This document shows positions 24,428 through 31,565 of a DNA stretch of 39,619 nucleotides, piece by piece. The first letter of the stretch is position 1. Every line of letters begins with the position of its first letter. The position numbers were made by a program, and so were the translations under genes. The DNA comes from an uncultured Bacteroidales bacterium (GTDB lineage Bacteria; Bacteroidota; Bacteroidia; Bacteroidales; Bacteroidaceae). Under the pieces are notes generated by a model that saw nothing but the letters and a program-made list of their open reading frames with translations, was not told the DNA's origin and ran no database searches. The stretch covers positions 1-39,619 of the forward strand of contig CADBXO010000016.1 of assembly GCA_902798685.1 (NCBI GenBank), in the 5' to 3' direction.

Positions 24428-24505
24428 AAGTGGGACATTGGGGACGGTTCCGTTTGGCACCATTTTCGAAAAAAGTGCCAAACGGAACCGTCCCCAATGT
24501 CACTT
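24428..24505. terminator. Palindrome P8 (GGGGACGGTTCC family), 31-bp stem
   Basis: The arms 24428-24460 and 24475-24505 are complementary over 31 pairs apart from one extra G in the left arm; the 14-base loop holds ATTTTCGAAAAAA. The core ATTGGGGACGGTTCC and the GTTTGGCAC edge resemble REP-like elements linked to Y1 (RAYT) transposases. It starts 8 bases after the DUF4359-like stop and separates it from the efflux operon. Confidence 0.88.
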
Positions 24506-24525
24506 AAAAAACGTTAACGGAATTA

Positions 24526-24563
24526 CACGCGCGCGTGGGGAAGATGTCTAATTAGTAAATTTG
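24526..24563 (+). promoter_or_regulatory. Promoter and possible operators of the RND operon
   Basis: TAAATTTG (24556-24563) is a perfect -7 element, 28 bases before the adaptor ATG. Two palindromes lie just upstream: CTAATTAG (24548-24555), touching the -7 element, and CACGCGCGCGTG (24526-24537), a 12-bp perfect palindrome near -40. Both positions suit a repressor or activator of the efflux operon. Confidence 0.55.
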
Positions 24564-24591
24564 CGTCTTTAGAATTATTACTTAACCCTAT

Positions 24592-25671
24592 ATGAAGAAG
24601 ATTCTTACTGCCTTAATTGTGATAGGCCTTGTAGTGTGGGGCATTATCAGTTTTAAACCCAAGAAAAACAAAGACATTCCCGACGGACCTACGGCAGGAG
24701 CAATGAGCGGACCGGTTGCAGCACTGGGTCGTGGCGGCCAAACCTTACTGGTGCGTCACGTGATCATGGAGCCCACCGAGCTGGTAGACGGCATCAACAT
24801 CAGCGGCAGCCTTATCCCCAACGAGGAGGTTAACCTGTCGTTTGAGACATCGGGCAAGATTACCGACATTTTCTTTGAGGAGGGCAGCAAGGTAAAGAAG
24901 GGTCAGGTTCTGGCCAAGATCAACGACGCTCCCCTGCAGGCACAGCTCAAGAAGCTGGAGGCCCAGTATCAGTCAACCGAGGACCGATTGGCCCGCCAGA
25001 AAGCGCTCTATGAGAAGGAGGCCGTAAGTAAGGAGGCATACCAGGAGGCCGAGGCCAACTTCAACAAACTCCAGGCCGATATCGAAGAGTGCAAGGCCAA
25101 GCTGGACCAGACTGAGCTCAAGGCTCCGTTTGACGGAATCATCGGCCTGCGTCAGGTGAGCGTAGGTGCATATGCATCACCCAACACCAACGTGGCCACA
25201 CTTACAAATACAGAGAAGCTCAAGGTTGAGTTCGCAATCCCCGAGCGTTACGCCGGCGTGCTGCAGAACGGCGCCAAGCTGACATTCACCGTCGAGGGCA
25301 TTGACGAGGTATTCCCAGCACAGGTCTACGCCACCAACTCAAAGGTAGATCAGGGCACCCGCACCTATCTGGTCCGCGCCATCTACGACAACAAGGGCGG
25401 CAAACTTGTTCCCGGCCGATACGTAAGCGTTACCCTTAACACCCGCACATTCGACAACACGCTGGCAGTTCCCAGCGAGGCAATCATATCCGAGATGGGT
25501 ATTGACAAGGTATTTCTCTACAAGGGCGGAAAGGCAATCCCGCAGGAGATTACCAAGGGCCTGCGCACCGACGCCATGGTTCAGGTGCTGAGCGGCCTCA
25601 ACGTAGGCGATACCGTAATCACCAGCGGCACCATGCAACTGCGTACCGGAATGAGGGTTGAACTGAAATAA
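24592..25671 (+). CDS. RND efflux periplasmic adaptor subunit (MexE/AcrA-like)
   Basis: A 359-residue adaptor of a tripartite efflux pump. An N-terminal membrane helix (about 4-22) without lipobox is followed by the first lipoyl half (NEEVNLSFETSGKITDIFFEEG), a helical hairpin (about 110-165, KALYEKEAVSKEAYQEAEAN), the second lipoyl half (TELKAPFDGIIGLRQVSVGAY), the beta-barrel domain (KVEFAIPERYAGV) and the membrane-proximal domain (VPSEAII, GLRTDAMVQVLSGL). First gene of the operon; the pump gene begins 12 bases downstream. Confidence 0.95.
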   Translation: MKKILTALIVIGLVVWGIISFKPKKNKDIPDGPTAGAMSGPVAALGRGGQTLLVRHVIMEPTELVDGINISGSLIPNEEVNLSFETSGKITDIFFEEGSKVKKGQVLAKINDAPLQAQLKKLEAQYQSTEDRLARQKALYEKEAVSKEAYQEAEANFNKLQADIEECKAKLDQTELKAPFDGIIGLRQVSVGAYASPNTNVATLTNTEKLKVEFAIPERYAGVLQNGAKLTFTVEGIDEVFPAQVYATNSKVDQGTRTYLVRAIYDNKGGKLVPGRYVSVTLNTRTFDNTLAVPSEAIISEMGIDKVFLYKGGKAIPQEITKGLRTDAMVQVLSGLNVGDTVITSGTMQLRTGMRVELK

Positions 25672-25683
25672 TCCCGCCGCAAG

Positions 25684-28600
25684 ATGAACATCTCTGAACT
25701 TAGCATAAGACGCCCGGTACTTGCAACAGTGCTGGTGCTCATAATAATACTGTTCGGTATCGTGGGCTACACCAGCCTTGGTGTCCGCGAGTACCCATCG
25801 GTCGATAACCCCATCATATCGGTATCGGCCTCCTACCCCGGAGCCAACGCCGAGGTTATCGAAAACCAGATCACCGAGCCGCTGGAGCAGCAGATCAACG
25901 GTATCCCGGGTATCCGCTCGCTCTCATCGGTCAGCCAGTACGGAAGCAGCCGCATCACGGTAGAGTTCGAGCTCTCGGTCGACCTTGAGACCGCCGCCAA
26001 CGACGTGCGTGACAAGGTTTCGCGCGCCCAGCGAATGCTGCCCCGTGACTGCGATCCCCCCACAGTATCCAAGGCCGATGCCGACGCAATGCCTATCCTT
26101 ATGGTTGCCCTGCATTCCGATAAGCGCTCGCTGCTGGAACTGAGCGAACTTGCAGACCTTGTGGTAAAAGAACAACTTCAGACCATCCAGGACGTAAGCT
26201 CCGTAATGATCTGGGGTGAGAAACGTTACTGCATGCGCCTGTGGCTGGATCCGGTCAAGATGTCCGGTTACGGCATCACCCCGATGGACGTAAAGAACGC
26301 CCTGGACCGCGAGAACGTGGAACTTCCCTCAGGCACGATCGAGGGTAACACCACCGAGCTTGAGATCCGTACCCTGGGCCAGATGCACACCACCGAGGAG
26401 TTTAACAACCTGGTAATCAAGCATGACGGCACCAAGGTTATCCGTTTCAGCGACGTAGGTCAGGCTGAGCTCAGCCCGCGTGACATAAAGAGTTACATGA
26501 AGATGAACGGCATCCCGATGGTGGGTGTGGCAGTAACCCCGCAGCCGGGCGCCAACCACATCAACATTGCCAACGCCGTTTATGACCGCATGAAACTGAT
26601 GGAGAAGGACCTCCCCGAGGACGTCGGTTACGAGTACGGTTTTGACAATACCCGCTTTATCCGCGCATCAATCAATGAGGTTAAGACAACCCTGTACGAG
26701 GCATTCATACTGGTTATCCTTATCATCTTCCTGTTCCTGCGTGACTGGCGCGTAACCCTTATCCCCTGCCTTGTAATCCCGGTTTCAATCGTAGGTTCAT
26801 TCTTTGTGATGTACATGCTGGGATTCAGTATCAACGTGCTCTCAATGCTTGCTGTGGTACTGTCGGTAGGACTTGTGGTCGATGACGCCATCGTTATGAC
26901 CGAGAACATCTACAACCGAATAGAAAAGGGCATGACCCCGCTGCAGGCCGGTATCGACGGCTCGCGCGAGATCCTGTTCGCCATCATATCGACCTCTATC
27001 ACACTGCTCTGCGTATTCGTACCTATCGTATTCATGCAGGGCCAGACGGGCCGATTGTTCCGCGAATTTGCCTTCGTGATTGCAGGCGCCGTAGTGATAT
27101 CGACCTTTGCGGCTCTTACATTCACCCCCATGCTCTCCACCAAGATTCTGGTAAAGCGTGAAAAGAAAAACGCCTTCTACGCATGGTCCGAGCCCTTCTT
27201 TGAGGGTATGAACAAATACTACAGCAAGAGTCTGGAGTTCATCCTGCGCAACCGCTGGATCACAATCGTGACTATGGTGCTGGCTCTTGGCGCAGCCGCC
27301 TGGATGTGGACCAAGACCCCGTCCGAGATGGCTCCTATGGAGGACCGCTCACAGGTAACCGTACGTACTCAGGGCCCCGAGGGCGTAACCTACGAGTACA
27401 TGCGTGACTACACCGAGCGCATAAACGACGTGGTCGATTCAATCATGCCCGATGCCAAGTTCGTTACGGCACGAGTATCAAGCGGCGGCGGTAACATACA
27501 GATTACCCTTAAGGACATCAACGAGCGCAGTTACTCGCAGATGGAGGTGTTCGACAAACTGAGCGCAGCAGTACGCCGCGAGAACGATGCCCGCGCATTC
27601 GTTCAGCAGCAGTCGTCATTTGCAGGCGGCCGAGGCGGTATGCCGGTACGTTATGTTCTGCAGGCCACCAACATCGAGAAACTTCAGGATGTGCTGCCCA
27701 CATTCCTTGCCAAGGTAAATGAAAACCCCGCCTTCCAGATGGCCGATGCCGACCTCAAGTTCTCCAAGCCCGAGGTCCGAATATCGATCAACCGTGAGAA
27801 AGCCAACCTGCTGGGCGTAAGCACCCGTGATATCGCACAGACCCTGCAGTGGGGACTGAGCGGCCAGCGAATGGGTTATCTCTACATGAACGGAAAGCAA
27901 TATGACATTATAGGCGAGATAAACCGCCAGCAGCGTAACACCACCCAGGCGCTCAAGTCCATCTACATGCGTAGCGGAAGCGGCGACATGATTCAGATGG
28001 AGAACCTTGTGGACCTGAAAGAGGATATCGCTCCGCCCCGTCTGTACCGTTACAACAGGTTTGTATCGGCCACCGTATCGGCCGGACTGGGTAAAGGATA
28101 TACCCTGGGACAGGCGCTGGACGAGATGGACAAGATTGCCAAGGAGACTCTTGACGATACTTTCCGCACCGCCCTTACCGGTGAGTCAAAGGACTTCCGC
28201 GAGAGCTCCAACAGCCTTCTGTTCGCATTCGGTCTGGCTCTGCTGCTTATCTATCTGATTCTGGCAGCTCAGTTCGAGAGTTTCAAGGATCCGCTCATCG
28301 TTATGATTACCGTGCCTCTGGCTGTGTTCGGAGCGCTTGTGTTCCTGCGCGGCGGCGGTCAGACCATGAATATCTTCAGTGAGATAGGTATCATCATGCT
28401 TATCGGACTTGTGGCCAAGAACGGTATCCTGATTGTGGAGTTCGCAAACCAGAAGCAGGCTGCCGGCATTGACAAGTTCATTGCAATCCGTGATGCATCA
28501 ATACAGCGCTTAAGACCTATCCTCATGACATCGACATCGACCATGCTGGGTCTGCTGCCGCTGATGTTCGCACACGGTGAGGGCTGCGCCGGACGTATCG

Positions 28601-28719
28601 CTATGGGTACTGCGGTTGTAGGCGGTATGCTTATTTCCACATTCTTTACTATGTATATAGTTCCGGCTATCTACAGCTACATTTCAACTGACCGTAAAAC
28701 ACAAAAGAAAAAGGAATGA
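25684..28719 (+). CDS. RND family efflux transporter permease (HAE1/AcrB-like)
   Basis: A 1011-residue inner-membrane proton/drug antiporter, normal length for the family. It opens ISELSIRRPVLATVLVL (helix 1) and has the two large periplasmic porter loops and twelve helices. Proton-relay residues are visible: two Asp in helix 4 (VGLVVDDAIVMTENI) and Lys in helix 10 (GLVAKNGILIVEFAN). The first loop contains DPPTVSKADADAMPIL; the second contains the Gly-rich FAGGRGGMPVRYVLQA. Its last codons overlap the ATG of the following TolC gene (ATGA). The drug specificity cannot be read. Confidence 0.96.
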   Translation: MNISELSIRRPVLATVLVLIIILFGIVGYTSLGVREYPSVDNPIISVSASYPGANAEVIENQITEPLEQQINGIPGIRSLSSVSQYGSSRITVEFELSVDLETAANDVRDKVSRAQRMLPRDCDPPTVSKADADAMPILMVALHSDKRSLLELSELADLVVKEQLQTIQDVSSVMIWGEKRYCMRLWLDPVKMSGYGITPMDVKNALDRENVELPSGTIEGNTTELEIRTLGQMHTTEEFNNLVIKHDGTKVIRFSDVGQAELSPRDIKSYMKMNGIPMVGVAVTPQPGANHINIANAVYDRMKLMEKDLPEDVGYEYGFDNTRFIRASINEVKTTLYEAFILVILIIFLFLRDWRVTLIPCLVIPVSIVGSFFVMYMLGFSINVLSMLAVVLSVGLVVDDAIVMTENIYNRIEKGMTPLQAGIDGSREILFAIISTSITLLCVFVPIVFMQGQTGRLFREFAFVIAGAVVISTFAALTFTPMLSTKILVKREKKNAFYAWSEPFFEGMNKYYSKSLEFILRNRWITIVTMVLALGAAAWMWTKTPSEMAPMEDRSQVTVRTQGPEGVTYEYMRDYTERINDVVDSIMPDAKFVTARVSSGGGNIQITLKDINERSYSQMEVFDKLSAAVRRENDARAFVQQQSSFAGGRGGMPVRYVLQATNIEKLQDVLPTFLAKVNENPAFQMADADLKFSKPEVRISINREKANLLGVSTRDIAQTLQWGLSGQRMGYLYMNGKQYDIIGEINRQQRNTTQALKSIYMRSGSGDMIQMENLVDLKEDIAPPRLYRYNRFVSATVSAGLGKGYTLGQALDEMDKIAKETLDDTFRTALTGESKDFRESSNSLLFAFGLALLLIYLILAAQFESFKDPLIVMITVPLAVFGALVFLRGGGQTMNIFSEIGIIMLIGLVAKNGILIVEFANQKQAAGIDKFIAIRDASIQRLRPILMTSTSTMLGLLPLMFAHGEGCAGRIAMGTAVVGGMLISTFFTMYIVPAIYSYISTDRKTQKKKE

Positions 28720-30029
28720 AAAGATACTCCATAATAGCAGCGGCACTTGCTCTGGGCATGAGTGCTCAGGCACAGATAATGACGCTTAAGGAATGCCTGG
28801 AGACAGGTATCAGCGAGAGTTATCAGGTTAGGCTTGTAAGTATCTCCGAGGAGAAGGCTGCCAACAACGACTCCTGGCTCTATGCCGGAGGCGGCCCTAC
28901 CCTGAGCGCTACAGGCACCTACTCGGGTTCACTGTCCAGCAACGACGCCACCCTTGCGTCCGATGGTTCAACCGTATCGGCCCGTAACGTCCTGGACCAC
29001 ACTCTGAACGCCCAGCTGCGTGCCGAGTGGACCGTGTTTGACGGATTCAGCATCCAGGCTACACGTGACCGTCTGGAAGAGTTGCACAACCAGGGTGTCA
29101 TCCAGACCCGCGTGACAATAGAGGATTATATTGCAAGCCTCACCACCGAGTATTACAATCTGGTCAAGCAGACCCTTCACCTGAAGAACCTGGAGTATGC
29201 CACCGCTCTGAGCAAGGAGCGTCTGCGTATTACCAGCGAGCGTTACGATATGGGCGGCAACTCGCGTCTGGATATGCAGCAGGCACAGGTTTACTTCAAC
29301 TCTGACAGCGCCAAGAGCCTTAAGCAGCACGAGGCGTTGGGATCGGCCAACATCCGTATCAACCGCCTTATGTCCAACCAGGACCTGCGCTCGGTTCATG
29401 TGGCTGCCGATACCGCCATCAACCTGCTTACCGGACTTGACTACGAGTCGCTCTACGAGGATATGATGAAGACCAACGCATCTCTGCTGCGTGCCGAGAG
29501 CAACCGCACAGTGGCTCAGTTGGACCGCCGCGCAGTACAGTCACGCAACTACCCGTACCTGCGTCTTAACGCCTCATACGGTCTTACCCATAATATCTAC
29601 GGAAACAGCAACTACACCGACCGCACCAACTGGGGCCCGTCATTCGGCGCCACCATCGGCATAAACCTGATTACCGGAAAGCAGCGTGTACAGGAGCGTA
29701 ACGCCCGTCTGGATGAACTTACGGCCGATATCACCATCGACCAGCTTGAACTCCAGCTGCGTGCCAACCTGGATGATTTCTGGCAGGCTTACCAGAACAA
29801 CCTGTTGCTGCTGGAACTCCAGGAGGAGAACCTGAAAGCCGCACAGGAGACTATGGATATTGCGCAGGAGCGTTACCTGCTGGGTAACCTCTCCGGAATC
29901 GAGATGCGCGAGGCCCAGAAATCCCTCCTGGATGCCGAGGAGAGCCTCCTCCAAGTCCAGTACGACACCAAAGTCTGTGAGATTTCCCTACTCCAGATCA
30001 GTGGCCGAATAATGCAATATCTGGAATAA
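28716..30029 (+). CDS. TolC family outer membrane efflux protein (RND partner)
   Basis: A 437-residue channel with signal peptide (MKRYSIIAAALALGMSAQA) and the two OEP repeats; the first begins MTLKECLETGISESYQVRL and the last helix pair contains RYLLGNLSGIEMREAQKSLLDAEE. It overlaps the RND permease gene by 4 bases, so pump and channel are translationally coupled. It is only distantly similar to the TolC protein of the MacAB-type operon in this window. A bidirectional terminator follows. Confidence 0.94.
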   Translation: MKRYSIIAAALALGMSAQAQIMTLKECLETGISESYQVRLVSISEEKAANNDSWLYAGGGPTLSATGTYSGSLSSNDATLASDGSTVSARNVLDHTLNAQLRAEWTVFDGFSIQATRDRLEELHNQGVIQTRVTIEDYIASLTTEYYNLVKQTLHLKNLEYATALSKERLRITSERYDMGGNSRLDMQQAQVYFNSDSAKSLKQHEALGSANIRINRLMSNQDLRSVHVAADTAINLLTGLDYESLYEDMMKTNASLLRAESNRTVAQLDRRAVQSRNYPYLRLNASYGLTHNIYGNSNYTDRTNWGPSFGATIGINLITGKQRVQERNARLDELTADITIDQLELQLRANLDDFWQAYQNNLLLLELQEENLKAAQETMDIAQERYLLGNLSGIEMREAQKSLLDAEESLLQVQYDTKVCEISLLQISGRIMQYLE

Positions 30030-30053
30030 AGGTTTTGAGAAAACGGTATAAAC

Positions 30054-30083
30054 AAAGGGCGCAAGTGAAAACCTGCGCCCTTT
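30054..30083. terminator. Bidirectional terminator between RND operon and histone H1-like gene
   Basis: AAAGGGCGCA (30054-30063) pairs perfectly with TGCGCCCTTT (30074-30083) over a 10-base loop, with A/T-rich flanks on both sides. It lies 24 bases after the TolC stop and 21 bases beyond the end of the convergent histone-like gene. Confidence 0.85.
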
Positions 30084-30104
30084 ATTAAATTGAAAGTCTA
30101 CTTC

Positions 30105-30278
30105 TTACTTAGCAGCAGCAAGAGATGCTTTTCTGAACTCCTTCATCAGCTTCTCCAGCTCGAGAGATGCCTTACGTGCGCGAGTACCGGCAGCCTTGTT
30201 ACCTTTTTCAACCTGTGCGTTAGCGTCCTTTGCAAATGCTGCATAAAGCTCAGCAGCCTGTTTCAAAATTTTCTCCAT
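30105..30278 (-). CDS. Histone H1-like DNA-binding protein
   Basis: A 57-residue Lys/Ala-rich helical protein: MEKILKQAAELYAAFAKDAN, then VEKGNKAAGTRARKASLELE and KLMKEFRKASLAAAK (shown here in pieces). The GNKAAGTRARKASLELEKL segment is typical of the small Hc1/histone H1-like proteins found across Bacteroidales, which are thought to bind and compact DNA. It has its own consensus promoter and a 45-base leader, and appears monocistronic. The protein is complete and normal in length. Confidence 0.88.
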   Translation of the reverse strand: MEKILKQAAELYAAFAKDANAQVEKGNKAAGTRARKASLELEKLMKEFRKASLAAAK

Positions 30279-30323
30279 AGTTGTTTGTTATTGAAATGAT
30301 TAATTGGTTAATCCATACTGACG

Positions 30324-30354
30324 CAAAAATAATACTAATTCTAATTGTCGCAAA
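30324..30354 (-). promoter_or_regulatory. Promoter of the histone H1-like gene
   Basis: TTTG (minus 30354-30351), 19-bp spacer, TATTTTTG (30331-30324): an exact match to the Bacteroidota vegetative promoter. Confidence 0.85.
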
Positions 30355-30551
30355 GATTAGACCATCTTTTTTTAAAAAAAATGACTAATTTTTCTATACA
30401 ATGGGTAAAATCGCCCAAAAACGGCCCTGTAACGCTCCTAAGCGATACTTCTGTGTTAATTAAAGGGGCTTATTCCAATAATCGGGAAACCAGCACTCCT
30501 ATGTCGGCAAAAATGTCTACTTTTGTGTCGTATATTAAATAAGGTACTCTT
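30355..30551 (+). promoter_or_regulatory. Upstream region of the DUF4468 operon
   Basis: An AT-rich intergenic stretch with no convincing gene. TACTTTTG at 30518-30525 is a perfect -7 element 26 bases before the ATG at 30552; no TTTG lies 19 bp upstream. Nothing else is recognised here. Confidence 0.55.
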
Positions 30552-31151
30552 ATGAAAAAAGCATTACTGACTATAGTAGGTCTGCTCTTCACTCTGTTTG
30601 CAGCAGCAAGAGGAGGAAATGAGTTGGATCCCAAATATGGTAAAGGTGCAGTTCCTCAGGATGAGAACGGCGATGTCTATTTTACCCAGACTGTCAAGAT
30701 ACCGGGCAACATGAGTGAAGATATCTGTTATGAGACACTCATGAACTGGGCTAAAGGCCGATTCGCACAGCCCTACGCACAGGCAGGACGCATCCTTAAT
30801 GAAGATTCCAAGACACGTCGTTTCATCTTCCATGTAGATCAGATCATTGTATTCAAAAGCACCGGTTTCGTGGCTGATGAATCAAAAATCTCATACAACT
30901 TCTCAGTTGCGGTCAAGAACGGAGAGTTCACCATGACCATGACTGACATCAAGTACCGCTATGAGGAGGGACGTGAAGGCGGCGGCAAGGCATTCACTGC
31001 CGAGGACTGGATCACCGACAAGGAGGCTTACAACCGCAAAGGCACCAAGTTCCTCAGAAGCACCGGAAAGTTCCGTATCAAGACCATTGACCTCAAGGAC
31101 ATGCTGTTCCAGAGGGCTACTGATACAGTATCAGGCAACCTCTCAATGTGA
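30552..31151 (+). CDS. DUF4468 domain protein, exported
   Basis: A 199-residue secreted protein. The signal peptide (MKKALLTIVGLLFTLFAAA) is followed by a DUF4468 domain: VYFTQTVKIPGNMSEDICYE, a central beta-rich body with YNFSVAVKNGEFTMTMTDIKYRYEE split over several strands, and the C-terminal FRIKTIDLKDMLFQRA. The family is common in Bacteroidota and of unknown function, probably a lipid- or wall-binding fold similar to TBP-like domains. Its TGA overlaps the ATG of the next gene (TGATG), so the genes are coupled. Confidence 0.85.
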   Translation: MKKALLTIVGLLFTLFAAARGGNELDPKYGKGAVPQDENGDVYFTQTVKIPGNMSEDICYETLMNWAKGRFAQPYAQAGRILNEDSKTRRFIFHVDQIIVFKSTGFVADESKISYNFSVAVKNGEFTMTMTDIKYRYEEGREGGGKAFTAEDWITDKEAYNRKGTKFLRSTGKFRIKTIDLKDMLFQRATDTVSGNLSM

Positions 31152-31564
31152 TGGCATCCAACAAGGAACTATATACGGTCTTAGGAGTTGACGAGTCGGC
31201 ATCGGATGCTGAGATAAAAAGCGCATACGAGCGTCTGATAGCACAGAACCCCGAGGGAACTCCCCTTTACTCAAGTATAGTTGAGGCATACACGGTGTTG
31301 TCCGATATGGACCGCCGTGCTGCTTATGATATTACCGGAAAGATACACCGAAGCGGTGTCCGCAAGCACCGTGACGCCAATTCCGGCGGAACGGAGAAGG
31401 TACGTTACGCCCTTAACACCCTGTTTCTTGCAGGAGCGGCTGTAACTACAGTCCTGTTTATACTTCAGTTCAGCGGTGCCATCGGCGCACTTCCTTTTTA
31501 CATCACATGCGGCATATCTCTGCTTATAAAGATTGCCGAGTACATACTTAGACTCATCCCGTAA
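31151..31564 (+). CDS. Membrane protein with degenerate J-domain
   Basis: A 137-residue protein. Residues about 5-62 resemble a DnaJ J-domain (ELYTVLGVDESASDAEIKSA, then a helix and VEAYTVLSDMDRRAAYD), but the HPD tripeptide that activates DnaK is missing; AQNPEG stands in its place. The C-terminal half has two membrane helices (about 84-105 and 108-130). It cannot stimulate an Hsp70 in the usual way, so it may be a scaffold or membrane-tethered decoy. The ATG at 31151 overlaps the preceding stop; the GTG one codon earlier (31148) is less likely. The porin gene follows after one base. Confidence 0.78.
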   Translation: MASNKELYTVLGVDESASDAEIKSAYERLIAQNPEGTPLYSSIVEAYTVLSDMDRRAAYDITGKIHRSGVRKHRDANSGGTEKVRYALNTLFLAGAAVTTVLFILQFSGAIGALPFYITCGISLLIKIAEYILRLIP

Positions 31565-31565
31565 G

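Noticed and set aside
21822-24505. Integron cassette array
   Set aside because: The palindromes lack attC core sites (GTTRRRY/RYYYAAC) and no integrase gene is present; several genes have their own promoters.
15989-24505. DNA uptake sequences arranged as terminators
   Set aside because: The idea fits paired repeats at gene ends, but the words differ between copies, and no uptake system of this kind is established for Bacteroidales; kept only as a remote alternative.
30345-30542. 65-residue open frame before the DUF4468 gene
   Set aside because: It overlaps the promoter regions on both strands and has no recognisable domain or ribosome binding site.
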